A stretch of 64,000 nt of DNA from Bradyrhizobium sp. WSM1743 (GTDB lineage Bacteria > Pseudomonadota > Alphaproteobacteria > Rhizobiales > Xanthobacteraceae). The DNA is taken from positions 48,752-112,751 of the forward strand of contig NZ_KI421494.1 of assembly GCF_000473065.1 (NCBI RefSeq), written 5' to 3'. Below, piece by piece: positions 20,095 to 30,304 of the stretch (positions are counted from its first letter, which is position 1; each line of letters begins with the position of its first letter). The position numbers and the translations under genes were made by a program. The notes below the pieces were generated by a model. The model searched no databases, was not told the DNA's origin, and saw only the letters and a list, made by a program, of their open reading frames with translations.

Positions 20095-20152
20095 GACTTA
20101 ACTTTCCCATGCTCAAACAGCGTGAAGCTGACCGGCGCCCTCTCTTGTGTCT

Positions 20153-20166
20153 TTGCGTTATGTCAA
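20153..20166 (-). promoter_or_regulatory. FixK/FNR-like box upstream of hemN
   Basis: On the minus strand TTGACATAACGCAA: the TTGA-N6-TCAA pattern with one mismatch (GCAA for TCAA). It is centred about 65 bp before the hemN start codon, a suitable distance for class II activation if the leader is short. Inferred from the known FixK2 control of hemN in Bradyrhizobium. Confidence 0.45.
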
Positions 20167-20575
20167 ACGCGCCCAACTGTTCTTGAGATTGGTCCCCGCT
20201 CTCGATGTCACTGCCAACCCAGCTTAGGGGCCGGGAGTGGGAGTGAGCGCCGCTCCTTGGCGATTATCTGGATGCTTGTGGGTAGAATGAAGGTCTCTTA
20301 CGAGTACGGCCCAAGCGGCTAGAGAGCCTGCGTGCAGTGTCAATCATTCATCCGAGGGCGCGTTGCTTCTACACTCCCTGACATGCAGCCCTTTTGCGAC
20401 AAAGACAGAGATCTAAAGGCATCACCAAAAGCGGGCCAGGCTGTCCCCAAACTCAAGCTGGTGTTTCCTGGAAAAATCGATGTGCATGCTCGCAGCATTT
20501 GACCGATGCCTCCGTCCAAGGCCGGCGTGTCACGGACAATACGTTGCTTGCTGGATGAAGAGCGCCAAGTTCGCG

Positions 20576-20606
20576 ATCGTACAATGTGACGCTACGTGCG
20601 ATTCAA
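20576..20606 (-). promoter_or_regulatory. NolA-type (MerR-geometry) promoter, copy 4
   Basis: Reading the minus strand: -35 TTGAAT, spacer of exactly 19 bp (contains CGCACGTAGCGTCA), -10 TACGAT. It is the same module as at 31733, 32677 and 34899. The next recognised minus-strand gene is hemN, 480 bp away, so the target here is uncertain. A 52-codon open frame lies between them. Confidence 0.4.
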
Positions 20607-20609
20607 GTC

Positions 20610-22317
20610 CTTTGGAGCAGCTCACGAAAAACATTGTCGAAGTTGAAGTACAAAACGCAATGAGCCTCAATTCCGCCACGCTACTTGTCTCATTGCCGGG
20701 AGCATCATCACGGATGTACTGATGATGTTGGGCGAGCCCGGCGCACTTTCGACACCCGGCAAAGTGCGTCGGGTGCGCCTTGGTTCGGCGGCGTCTCGTT
20801 CCGGCTCCAATGCAGCTCGCCAACTCACAACAACTTGCAGCTTATAGCGAACGCGCGCCAGGCCAGATACCTCACACGTGACACCATCTGCGATGTTCTA
20901 TTCTGCTTCAGCGCTTGATGTCTTTTGTTTTTTGACAACGCCTTTGCGGCTAGCGGTCACCGTCCGAGCGCGCACATCGCACTCGGCCCCTCATTGGCCT
21001 CGCGATCAATCCGATGCACCAGCAGCTCTCACTGTTCACATAGACCGCCCGGTGAGGCGTCGATCATCCCGTCACTAGGAATCGTTCTCGCGCGGCGACC
21101 TGGAGGCCATCTAGGCAGAAGCCGGCTGGGAAATCTTGCGCCGGATCATTACACCAAATGGGAGTCGCACCCTGGCATTCCAGTCCATTCACAGGATTGA
21201 GAAAGCTTGTGCTCCGTAAGCCGATCGGGTCTGAAGATCATCTTCCAGGAATGAGAGCTGAGCCGATCAAGGCAGCGAGGATGATCGCCAAACAGTTTGA
21301 TAACTTGAAACTGGGCACCCACCAGGGGCCCATAACTGAAGTGCTCGGCTCGCCGCGAGCCCTCCATCGGGTGACGACTACCCGCAAGACAGTGGCGGCA
21401 ACAATCAGCGACGGCTGCCTACGTCAGTATATGATCTGTGGCGATCATCGCCTTCAATTTCGCTATTGAAACGTTTGCCAACTGTCGATACGTCACGCGC
21501 CCAGACCGCATGGCTCTATCAGCAGCCTTCAGCGAGACCGCGTGAGAGGGTCTCAGCTTTTTTCAGATGGAGAGGGGATCGAGGAATGATGGCGTCGACC
21601 CACCATGGGCCAGCAAGCAACATTCCTGCTGTAAAACGGCGTCGGAGAGCCGGTGAAAGGGTGACTTTGTCGGCGTGGCCGATAGGAGCATGCGCGACGG
21701 GGGCTCATTGCCGCGCCTCCGCATCCTTGCCCATTTCGAGTTGACTGCGACTTTCTGGCGCTCAGCAAATCATCTTCCCTGACAATCTCCATGAGCAGCG
21801 CGCCGCAAGGACGGACCCAACTTGCTCCGAACTTGGCTTGCAGACCGTCCTCACCAAGCTCCTCGACGTAGTCGACGCGCGAGCCGACAAAGAGATTGCC
21901 GCAGCCTTCCAGAATGCTGATAAACATCTCACCGCCCCTGCCGCTCTCGAGGGAGCCGAATGAGCCCCCTGGATCGATCCGCACGAGCGTACCTAGCGAG
22001 AGCGCGCTTAGTCGGGGATCCCGCGGCCGGAGGGGCAGTCGGTCCAAGTTCCTCGACGATTGTCATGTGTCGACCGCCCTCATCAATTGCCAAGGCTAAT
22101 GCTTGAGTGGGCTGGGCACCGACGGTCGGACTCGAGGCCGCCGCCGAGAGAAGGCGTGCACCTTTCGTGGTCCAGGTCAACTCGTGCTGCGGCTCGCGCA
22201 AATGGCCCTGTCGGCTTTCCTCCCGATGTCATGATTGCTTCAATGCAACTTACCTTCTAGTCAACCGGCCGCCTTTCAAGCCCTTGTTTCGGCGGTGATT
22301 TTTGCGAAATCAGCAGT
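20610..22317. other. Gene-poor stretch
   Basis: No recognisable protein family on either strand. A minus-strand frame around 21720-22045 (GTLVRIDPGGSFGSLESGRGG, then GCGNLFVGSRVDYVEELGED) has non-repetitive, protein-like composition and could be a decayed gene, but I cannot name it. Confidence 0.35.
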
Positions 22318-22333
22318 TGGTATGACACTTGCT
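22318..22333 (+). promoter_or_regulatory. Sigma54 (-24/-12) promoter before the decayed fixA copy
   Basis: TGGTATGACACTTGCT: GG-N10-GC with the full TTGCT -12 element. It is nearly the same as the promoter of the intact fixA (TGGTACAACACTTGCT at 51612). The coding remnant begins about 55 bp downstream. Confidence 0.65.
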
Positions 22334-22385
22334 GAACTGGTGCGATCCGATCTGGGGTCCTCTCCCTTCTGGAGATGCGCATGCA

Positions 22386-22780
22386 AAGTGTCCTCTGCAT
22401 CAAGCGGGTCTCGCGACTGCGAGTATCTCCCATTGCGTCTTTGACGTGGCCATTTTCTGCCCCTTCGATTCATTTGCGCCGGACCTGCCGGACGGACCCG
22501 CTGAGACGCCGGGCAATCATGCGAGGAGTATGGCTTCGGCTGTTCCGTGTTGCTCATCGATCGCGTCCCCGACGCCGTCGCAGGGCGGAGCATCAGCCAA
22601 CGGTTGACGATGGCAATTCGCAAGATTGGGAAGAAAAATGACGCTCCTGTTGTCTTCGTCGGCAAGCAGAGAATCGATACCGACAACGCGCAGGTCCGGT
22701 CCGGCACCGCTAACGGCATGGGCGTGCTCTACCTCACCGGTATCGCGGAGTTTAGTGCCCAGCATGTCCTCGTGCTTGGC
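22386..22780 (+). pseudogene. fixA: fixA (electron-transfer flavoprotein beta) decayed copy
   Basis: Three frames together reproduce FixA with deletions. QSVLCIKRVSRLRVSP corresponds to HNVVCIKQVPDSAQIRVHP. CPFDSFA, then GPAETPGNHARSM, correspond to NPYDLFA and GPPSAEDSLRKAL. LLIDRVPDAVAG, then LTMAIRKIGKKNDAPVVFVG, KQRIDTDNAQV and MGVLYLTGIAEF correspond to LLTDRCFAGSD, LATAIRKIDKEYGPTNLIFT, GKQTIDGDTAQV and LGVLQLTYVAKV of the intact gene at 51666. It is therefore a second, older fixA with frameshifts and a deletion of about 25 codons after the start. The C-terminal third is not recognisable. Confidence 0.8.
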
Positions 22781-23191
22781 CTCGATACAAAGCGAAGCGC
22801 CGTTCGGACAGGACCATGGTTTCTCGCCATCCAATCTGAAGAGAGCTGGGCCTGTGACCGCTCGTGCTGTTTGGTTCGTCTCGCCAGCTGAGTCGTCAGG
22901 GCCCTCGGACTTTCTATCACTGCCAAACCAACAACATGGACGACCGCCCGGTGATCTCCGGTTTCGCCAGTACGCTATCGGCGAGCTCGATCGATCACTT
23001 CGCATGTGCAACGGCGCTTCGATTGCGGCGTGCCGTTCAGCCTCGGACTAGGGCATGATGGCGGGAGCTCGGCTGTTTGACGGGACGACCATGCCGGCGC
23101 AGCCAGCGGCGGGGCAACGAATCCGGGAATGGCGTCTGACGCAGGATTCGGCGCTCGGACTTCACGAAGAACAAACCCAAGGGTTCAGGTC

Positions 23192-24001
23192 ATGGAATTG
23201 AATTTGGCTCCGCCTGAAACAAGCGCAAGCGAACACACTGACCGGGAGCTTGAACGAAGTTCTGAGGCGCCCATCAGGGATCTCTTTAGCTTCACTGAAT
23301 GCGCGAACCAGACGCATTCGCTCAGAGCGCTGTTCCAGCTTCTTGTAAGCTGTGCCGCCGATGAAGGCTTCAGTGAAGTCGCTTTCGGCGCTCTCAACTT
23401 CGTCGAGCCACTTCGGCTGGCGGAATATCCACCTCCGGCTGTGGCTGTGAAGTGGCCGCCAGACTGGTGCGACCGATACTTCAAACGCAAGTACCATACT
23501 ATCGATCCGGTGGTCCGGAGGACACCGATGCTTTCGCGGCCGTTTTTGTGGGACCAACTCGCCGACCGCTATCAACTTCAAAAGGACGAGAGACGCGTAT
23601 TGGACGAGGCGAGAGAGGCGGGCCTGAAGCATGGCATGAGCGTGCCATTGTTTGGCCCGTTGGGTCGGGTATCTGTGGTGTCGTTTGCATCTGCGTCAGA
23701 TGATGCTGATCCTCAGGACCACATCGGTCATCTTAACGCCCTGGCCTGGCAGTTCCACACCGCCTATGGCGAGATCGCACGTCCCTGCAACAATGGCTGC
23801 GAAAGAAAAGTTGCACTATCGCAGCGGGAGATCAATTGCTTGCGGTGGGTGGGAGAGGGGAAATCGTCATGGGAAATTGGGAAGATCCTGGACATCAGCG
23901 AGAATACAGTCAATTTTCATATCAAAAATGCAATGCGAAAGCTGGGTGCGACCAGCCGGATTCAAGCGGTCCTCATTGCGGTTCGCCTCAATCTTCTTTG
24001 A
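23192..24001 (+). CDS. LuxR-family quorum-sensing type regulator (LuxR solo)
   Basis: 269 residues from the ATG at 23192; the frame is open to 23129. The N-terminal autoinducer-binding domain keeps the canonical positions W92-x3-Y96, D105-P106, W120 and G148 of acyl-homoserine-lactone receptors. The C-terminal LuxR helix-turn-helix (about 205-265) reads LSQREINCLRWVGEGKSSWE and then ISENTVNFHIKNAMRKLG. No luxI-type synthase lies in the window, so it is a solo receptor here; it might sense a signal made elsewhere in the genome or by the plant. Neighbours do not reveal its target. Confidence 0.9.
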   Translation: MELNLAPPETSASEHTDRELERSSEAPIRDLFSFTECANQTHSLRALFQLLVSCAADEGFSEVAFGALNFVEPLRLAEYPPPAVAVKWPPDWCDRYFKRKYHTIDPVVRRTPMLSRPFLWDQLADRYQLQKDERRVLDEAREAGLKHGMSVPLFGPLGRVSVVSFASASDDADPQDHIGHLNALAWQFHTAYGEIARPCNNGCERKVALSQREINCLRWVGEGKSSWEIGKILDISENTVNFHIKNAMRKLGATSRIQAVLIAVRLNLL

Positions 24002-24302
24002 ATTCATCAGTCGAATGGAAGGAGCACCAAGTGCCAAATCTTGCTTCAGCTTCTGGCAGGTTCAATCGATGCTTATGGAGCTCCACAACCTCACGCGGCG
24101 GGAGGTTTCAGACTTGCGGAGTGCTGTATTTGCGGCCTCGCCGAAAGTGCCATCAGATGTTGAATCGACTGACCTGGTCCGCCAGTGTTGAGGTCAGGTG
24201 GCGTCGTTCCATGCAGCCGTTGAGCCCTGCTTAGACGAACTCGAACCTGGTGCTTCGGAACTGCGGGAGGGGTGCCGGAGGGGGAGGAGCGTGTGAAGCA
24301 AG

Positions 24303-24324
24303 AACCCCGACCGCGGTCGGGGTT
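24303..24324. terminator. Perfect 22-bp palindrome downstream of the porin-like gene
   Basis: AACCCCGACC-GC-GGTCGGGGTT, a fully self-complementary stem 29 bp after the stop of the minus-strand outer-membrane gene. The following bases (CTTGCTT on the minus strand) are only mildly T-rich. A terminator is the simplest reading. Confidence 0.55.
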
Positions 24325-24352
24325 CCCGATTCACGCAACCGCGTGGAGATCA

Positions 24353-25078
24353 CTATTTGGCAAACCCTTGGCCGAACTTGTAATTGAGCCGTGCCGTGAT
24401 GAGATCGACGTCCTGGTGGACGCGATCGGCAGCAACGGCCGCTGGGAAGCTTACGTTGCTGCGCTGCATGAACAAGTGGGTATACTCGACGCCAGCTGAC
24501 CAGCTGGGCGCGAGGCTGACTTCGGCACCGGCGCCCAGCGCGCCACCCCAACGCACATCATTGTCTTTGGCAATCTCGGTGCCAGTAGCCACCGAGTTCA
24601 GGTGATAGGTGTTGCTGGTGACCGCAGCACCGCCCTTGGCGTACAGCAGCACGGCATTGAACGCGTAGCCAATATGGCCGGTGAGCAGACCGAATGCATC
24701 TGTCTTGGTGCCAATGGTGTCTGCTGGGAAGGCGGTGCTGACATTGGAGCCGCTAAAGTCGGCCCAATTGCCCTGGCCTTCGATCCCGTAGACCATGTTG
24801 AAGATGTGCCAACGATAGCCAATCTGACCGCCAATGGTACCGCCAGTCGAATCATGGCAACCCTCGGGTGTGACTCCATTGAAATCCCAGCAGTTGCGGC
24901 TCGTTCCCCAGCCGCCATTGACACCGATATAGTAGCCGGACCAATCGATGATCGGAGCTGCGACCGGCGGCGGTGGCGCCTTGACCTGGACGGGCTGCCT
25001 GGCCAAGTCCGCGCCGAATGCGGGAGCGGCTGCACTGAGTGCGCCGATGCTTGCGGTCAGAATCAGAAAATTCTTCAT
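24353..25078 (-). CDS. Omp25/RopB-like outer-membrane beta-barrel protein
   Basis: 241 residues from the ATG at 25078; the frame runs further upstream without support. A signal peptide (MKNFLILTASIGALSAAAPAFGA) is followed by a Pro-rich linker (VKAPPPPVAAP). The eight-stranded barrel opens with the typical WSGYYIGVNGGWGTS and has GGTIGGQIGYRW, GIEGQGNWADFSG, TGHIGYAFN and SWSAGVEYTHLF. It ends RLNYKFG plus a short tail GQGFAK rather than a terminal Phe. Such proteins are abundant structural outer-membrane proteins in Bradyrhizobium, and many paralogues exist. The C-terminal extension may slightly alter insertion. Confidence 0.88.
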   Translation of the reverse strand: MKNFLILTASIGALSAAAPAFGADLARQPVQVKAPPPPVAAPIIDWSGYYIGVNGGWGTSRNCWDFNGVTPEGCHDSTGGTIGGQIGYRWHIFNMVYGIEGQGNWADFSGSNVSTAFPADTIGTKTDAFGLLTGHIGYAFNAVLLYAKGGAAVTSNTYHLNSVATGTEIAKDNDVRWGGALGAGAEVSLAPSWSAGVEYTHLFMQRSNVSFPAAVAADRVHQDVDLITARLNYKFGQGFAK

Positions 25079-25845
25079 TCGAGTGTCGTTCCTTTCGGTG
25101 CTCCCCGGCGCCGTGCGTTTAGCAACATGATCGCGAATTGCTGTAACTGCCGCACCACACGTCTTCGAAAGAAATGGGTCGAATCGCACGCCGCGTCAGA
25201 TTGTGGATCGCGCAACGTGCCATGCACTGCCTCGGCGAAATGCTGCGGCCTGACGTGGTCGCTTCGCGCAGATGCTTCTTTGAATGCGATCCGTTCGTTA
25301 TGGCCTGTGATGGGACGCAATGCTGCGAGGTGCTTGGCTCCATTTGTCGACAAGGCCCGTCTGCGCCAACCCGTCCCGTGCATGCTCGCTGTTCAGAGAG
25401 TTCGGCAAATGAAGACCGCTGATCGAAGACGCGTCTCGGGTGCTCAAGCTCATTCTTCCGGCAGGAGGGTCGTGCTGCCGCTCGCAATCGTGGGCGATGC
25501 GGCGATGATCGATCACAGGTCTGGATCGCTTTGGCTCCGGACCTATCATAAGTGCAGCACGATGTTGCTCAACCTCGACCCCCGATCGACGGTTGTCAAG
25601 AAGCCGATGCGGCCGTGCTTGACGCGGCTCTTGCCTGAAGTTGCGCAACCGTCCCATCGCCGACTTGCTCTGGGTTCCAGGTTACTGGTCTGGGGTCACC
25701 AGAAGAGCTGCGTAGGCAACAGTCGTCGCGAACGTGCTCGTCTTCAGCGGGGCTGAACATGAGTGGAGGAAGGTCAGCTCGACCACGCTCTGCCCCGGTG
25801 TTTTCCCGCCGCATAAGGTCCCCAAGAGCCTTAACGAAGCTGATC
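25079..25845. other. Intergenic stretch, nothing recognised
   Basis: Only overlapping high-GC frames. Confidence 0.4.
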
Positions 25846-26109
25846 CTATATGGCAGTAGAGGTGCATTGCTCCGCCGACAGCGCCAGTTCAGCCCGCAAG
25901 CTGCGTATCGCGTCGTTTGCCAGATTCAAAGTATTCCGTTCGCCCTTCCTTATCGAAGACTCAAGGAAAGTGTGCAACCGGCTATGGAGGACCGTCTTGG
26001 GATTATGCGCCAGCAACGGATCCTTCTCAACAAAGCGCCAGGCCTTGTCAAATGCGACGCTCACGATAGCATCTGTCGTCTGCACTTGCTCGAGTAAGAA
26101 CTGATCCAC
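25846..26109 (-). CDS. Small conserved-looking hypothetical protein
   Basis: About 87 residues from a GTG at 26109 (GGAG nine bases before); a longer frame to 26220 exists. The sequence (FLLEQVQTTDAIVSVAFDKA, then SRLHTFLESSIRKGERNTLN and LANDAIRSLRAEL) reads as a helical protein of normal composition. It ends in the pattern KGE-N-L-LANDAIRSLR that I associate with a group of small Rhizobiales hypotheticals. No function can be given. It stands alone. Confidence 0.45.
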   Translation of the reverse strand: MDQFLLEQVQTTDAIVSVAFDKAWRFVEKDPLLAHNPKTVLHSRLHTFLESSIRKGERNTLNLANDAIRSLRAELALSAEQCTSTAI

Positions 26110-26650
26110 CTCAACACTCCACGACGTCCTGATACAAGGAAGTACCTTGGCAAAAGCTAACCGAGAGCCTGTGGCTTGTCCCAGCAAGTAAGACATCAGA
26201 GCGGCAGGACGCTCGGACACCGAGCTGCTCTCGGTGCTTCAATGAATTTATAGATGTTTGTTGAAGTTCCGATGACCCCGCAGTCGTATCGTCAGGCGCA
26301 ATTCGAATAATTTTGAAGCGGCTGAAACGAGTACGCGTTGTTCGCGCGGCTTCGTTGCCGCGTGTGACGTTTTCCGAACACTGCCTGTTTGCTTTCTGAC
26401 ATGTGTCCGCGGCCCTTCGTCCTTTGCTCGGCCCTGCGCGTGACCTCATGCTCTCGGTGCAGGCTGCAGCTTTCGAGCATGGGGACAAACAGTTGCGATA
26501 TGGAAAAGCCAGCGGAACGGGCGCGCTTACGTGACGGTGAGCCCATAAACGTCGAATCGTCGATCCCTGGTGCGTACGGCCGTAGCAGTCAGCCCAGCGA
26601 TAAACGTTCAACAAGCGCGCCATCAACCGCAGAAAAAGGCAAATGAAAAC
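26110..26650. other. Intergenic stretch, nothing recognised
   Basis: No supported gene. Confidence 0.4.
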
Positions 26651-27028
26651 TCAATCCGCTGCTGAACGTGACAGAATTAGTTTCGCGATCTTCATTCGAT
26701 TGGCAGGAGTTCGGAGCACCGCCGGTAATGCTGCCACCGCCTGATCGAGAAGGTGTCCCAAAACCTGAAGGTCTTCCGGGTAGTAAACGCCAAGGTCTCG
26801 CGCCAGTCGCGTCGTTCGCCGGTCGCTGGCGCGGCCCCCGGTTCTGGTATCGCCCAGCTGGCCGAGCTCCACTTCCGCCGTAATCATTTGGTTTGTGAGT
26901 GCGTTTAGCAGTCGGATCGCTTCGAGCTCGTTGCCTTCTTCGCGTATGAGAGCGGCCACGATGTCGAGTTGCAGGTCGATGCGTTCCGCGAGGTCCTCTG
27001 CGCGTGAATTGGAAGGGTCAAGTTCCAC
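26651..27028 (-). CDS. Small helical hypothetical protein, paralogue of the one at 32783
   Basis: 125 residues starting at GTG 27028, with TTGGAGCAA a few bases upstream. It is strongly helical and acidic at the N-terminus (LAERIDLQLDIVAALIREEG). The C-terminal half, EDLQVLGHLLDQAVAALP then RTPANRMKIAKLILSRSAA, closely matches EELSALGNLYDSAVTALP then QTPENCTAIAKLILERTAA of the 69-residue protein at 32783. The two genes also share the ribosome-binding context. Function unknown; no known domain recognised. Confidence 0.55.
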   Translation of the reverse strand: MELDPSNSRAEDLAERIDLQLDIVAALIREEGNELEAIRLLNALTNQMITAEVELGQLGDTRTGGRASDRRTTRLARDLGVYYPEDLQVLGHLLDQAVAALPAVLRTPANRMKIAKLILSRSAAD

Positions 27029-28909
27029 AGTGTTGCTCCAAAGTAGTTAAATGCAGGCAGCTGGCTGATTAACGGTTGTGGCAGACGGCGATAGAACGAA
27101 GGGCTGCTGCACAGGGCAAGGTGCGCACGCACGGTCGCTGAAGGACGGCAAGTCGAGAAGCGAGGCCCGAACTGCTTCGGGATTGCTTGCCGCCTGACAT
27201 AGCGATCTAGACGTAACCGGAGGCCTCGCCAAACAAGGGATAACCGCGTCGGGATATGGTTGAAGAGCGCCGGCGCATAGAATGAGACAACGTGGCGTCA
27301 GTCTGTAGGAAGTGGGTGTCGGGGCGGCCCGCCGACGAAGACTGTGCATGTGAGCAGAGTGAGAATCCGCGATCACACGAGGTATGGGCGTGGGCAGTAA
27401 GGTCGCGAGGCTGGTCTCATCACGCCGATCGACATCAGTGCATCGTCCTGGCCGGAGGATATGTCGCTTGCACTTACCCTGGTCAGATAGCTGATCGCAC
27501 TGCTTTGTTTGAAGGCCGCGACAGCGGCGGATTGTCGACGCTGCCCGCCTGGTCAGGGCGAAAAGTCCAGCCCGCACCGGTGTAGAGGGCAGTTCGCCTG
27601 CCCGAATTCTATGCTGCGCACGCATTTACTTTGGCCAAGCAGTGTGCGTGAGAGCTGATCTTCTTGGAGGGCCTTAGTGAGATTGCAAAGGGGGAGGCGA
27701 CCGCGCGATAGGTTGCGCGCCAGACGTTGCGGTTGGCCATCCAACTGGATTTGCGCCGCACGCGTCTCGATTCCAAAGATTGATGGGTGTCGTTGGGGAT
27801 GCAGCCACAAGAAGCGTGAATCGGCCTGCGACTACGCTGAAAGCAAAAAGGATCCATGGTCACGCGACATTCGTGAAATGTGCTTTCCGGAAACCGGCGA
27901 TCGACTTATGGGGTATTTGGCTGAAATTGGTAAAATCGAAAGTGTTGATGGGATGCATCCAGTTCGTGGATCGCGTACGCGAGTAATCTTACCGCCTACA
28001 TCGAAAATGGGTTTTTGGTCTTTTCCCGCTGTCTTGGTTCAGTGAGTTTGTGAGCCTTTAGGCGAGCCTGCTGATTCGTTGATGACCGGCCATGATAGAG
28101 AAGACAACAATCGCAGCGAATGCCTCTAAATTGGACTCCAGATGTCACGAGGGTCCCGCAAAAACTCCGTTGATCCGCGTAAGCCGAGGAGAAGGCCATG
28201 GAATCTCGACGGCGACTATCCACCAGCTCCGGCCTCCGCAGATGCAGGATGCCCCTGAGCAATCGCTGGCCTTCATTGAAAAGGCCCGCGAGATCGAAGC
28301 GGACAAGGGCGGCGTCAGCCTGCGGATGAGTTGATAAAGGCTCGCAAACACTCCCTAAGCCAAAGCTCGCTCTCATAGAAGCGCCAGGCGGGTCAGACGT
28401 CGCCGATTTCTCCAGTATAACGTGTGCGGGACTACCCTCAATCATGAGCGCCTGTGGCTTCCCATCTGAGAAGTTGGTAGGCCAATCAAGCGTCAGGCTC
28501 CTGCCGGTACTTGAGCGCCAATTACAAGCGTGCTGCCGGTTGGCGCATATAGGTGACAGTCCCCTTTATGCGGCGGCCTTGCTCGATATAGGTACCACTA
28601 TAGCGAAGGTTTCCAACGTCGCCCCCCGACAATCCTGCCGTTGCCGACGTAGACGGCACCCCCCGGTTCGCCCATGCCGACAGTCCATTGCGTAAAGCGC
28701 GCTCACAACGAGGAATTCTCTTCGAAAGCAGAGTGTCATGTGCCGAAGTAGGAAGAAGCGCAGTCAGAAAAGTGAATGCTTGATCGCTGCCATTGAGGCT
28801 GACGATCGCTTTCGCTTGCAGCGCAAACGACAACCAAAATCGCAACCGGCTTCGGACAACCTCAATGCGCCGGTCTCCTTGCCAAGCATATGATTTCCCA
28901 ATGTAGACA
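27029..28909. other. Long gene-poor stretch with one possible broken small gene
   Basis: No recognisable gene over 1.9 kb. At about 28190-28370 on the plus strand one frame reads IHQLRPPQMQDAPEQSLAFIE then KAREIEAD. After an apparent shift at about 28312 another frame reads ADELIKARKHSLSQS. This resembles the small Bradyrhizobium proteins with AFIEKARELE...ADELI, and would be a frameshifted copy. The rest shows nothing. Confidence 0.35.
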
Positions 28910-29941
28910 TTAGCCACCAAAGCCATCGAGAATTTCAGCTTTGATTGCGGTTGCCGTGTACAGGGAGATCTCCAGCGGAAGGTTTCCAAATGCAAGCTGG
29001 CAGAGCAAGTAGTTGGCACCTGCCTCTTCCATCTGCTGAAGAAGAAGCTGCCGGACGGAAGCTGGCGTTCCAACGACACACAATTCGCTCTCAAGTGCTG
29101 CATCGAAGGTCAGCGGAAGGGCGGGCGGCGTCGGAATGGCATTCAGGTCGTAAAGAAACTTGAAGCTCTCCAGCCATCGTCCATACGCAGTTTTGGCCGC
29201 CGTATGAGCGTCTTGGTCAGACTTAGCAATTACGACCATGCGGGCCAGGCCGAGAAATGACTCGCGGCCTTGTGCTACTGTATCGTGGGCTCGATGGGAG
29301 CGGTAGGCGTCCGTAACTTTCCGGACAACAGAGGCGGGGCCTATGCACGCCAGATTGGCGCCATTTGCAGCGGCCCACTGCGCCGACTCAGCCCGATTGC
29401 TTGCGATCCAGGTCGGCGGATATGGACGTTGGTGAGGCCTCAACGTCAAGGGTACCTCGCTCAACTGAAAGTGGTGTCCCTGATAAGATAGCGTATGTCC
29501 CTTCAGCGCAATATTCAGGATTTCACTGGCTTCCGTATAACGGCTTGGTGCGGCATCCGCACCGATGCCGAAATAACCCCATTCAATCGGCTGGGAGCCG
29601 CGGCCTATCCCGACCTCGAGCCTGCCGCCGCTCAATTGGTCAAGCATGCAGATCTCTTCGAATGCGCGCAATGGATGATAAAGGTTGAGCAACAGGACGA
29701 GCGGACCAAAGCGCAATTGCCGGGTGCGCTGCGCGAGGCTTGATAGAAATAGGTTCGGCGAGGGCCCTCTGCCATGAGGCGTGCAGTGGTGTTCGGCCAG
29801 GTGATAAGCGTAGAAGCCCAGAGAATCACAGACCTCCGCCAGCTTGAGACGATCTTCATATTGTCGTGCGGCATCTCGACCGTCGTCATCCAAATGGTCG
29901 AAAATGCCGCACGTTAGTCTTGAAGGAAGGCCACTCTTCAC
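28910..29941 (-). CDS. Luciferase-like (LuxAB family) flavin-dependent monooxygenase
   Basis: 343 residues starting at GTG 29941. Family blocks are present: GIFDHLDD, LGFYAYHLAEHHCTPHG (with the conserved EHH), FGPLVLLLNLYHPLRAFEEI, LDQLSGGRLEVGIGRGSQPIEW and LTLRPHQRPYPPTWIAS. It would oxidise a small organic substrate with FMNH2 and O2 supplied by a separate reductase. No reductase or pathway gene is adjacent, so the substrate is unknown. The whole TIM-barrel length is present, with no frameshift. Confidence 0.88.
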   Translation of the reverse strand: MKSGLPSRLTCGIFDHLDDDGRDAARQYEDRLKLAEVCDSLGFYAYHLAEHHCTPHGRGPSPNLFLSSLAQRTRQLRFGPLVLLLNLYHPLRAFEEICMLDQLSGGRLEVGIGRGSQPIEWGYFGIGADAAPSRYTEASEILNIALKGHTLSYQGHHFQLSEVPLTLRPHQRPYPPTWIASNRAESAQWAAANGANLACIGPASVVRKVTDAYRSHRAHDTVAQGRESFLGLARMVVIAKSDQDAHTAAKTAYGRWLESFKFLYDLNAIPTPPALPLTFDAALESELCVVGTPASVRQLLLQQMEEAGANYLLCQLAFGNLPLEISLYTATAIKAEILDGFGG

Positions 29942-30304
29942 TCGATCAATCTCCGATTATGGACGGGGCGGCGAGCCCCGGTTGCTTCATGCCGTCGCGT
30001 TCAAAGAGGTGTTGTGCGTCATTTGACGGCTTAGGGCGTTTCTCTTTGGGTGCGTGGATCTGAAGTTGCACGTGTGATTGGGTCACGAGAATGCGTAGAT
30101 GGCGCAGTGACTTTGAAAGAGGTGGCGAAGCGCCTCCACACCGAGCATGTGCTCGACCGGAAGCATCGTTAGCTTCGCGTTCTCCTCTTTCTGGGCCTCA
30201 CCCAACGCTTGGCCGCAGAAATGTCCATGCCCGAACCTAGCACAACTGTAGATGGCTGCTTCAGAGGTCATGTGCCCGCGAGCCGGATCAGCGCGACAGG
30301 GCTG
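29942..30304. other. Intergenic stretch, nothing recognised
   Basis: No supported gene or motif. Confidence 0.4.

Noticed and set aside
20533..20548. GG-N10-GC (CGGACAATACGTTGCT) as sigma54 promoter
   Set aside because: The -24 side has only the GG; no recognisable gene follows on the plus strand.
24602..25756. Plus-strand frame of 384 codons opposite the outer-membrane protein
   Set aside because: Shadow of the minus-strand beta-barrel gene, which has signal peptide and family motifs.
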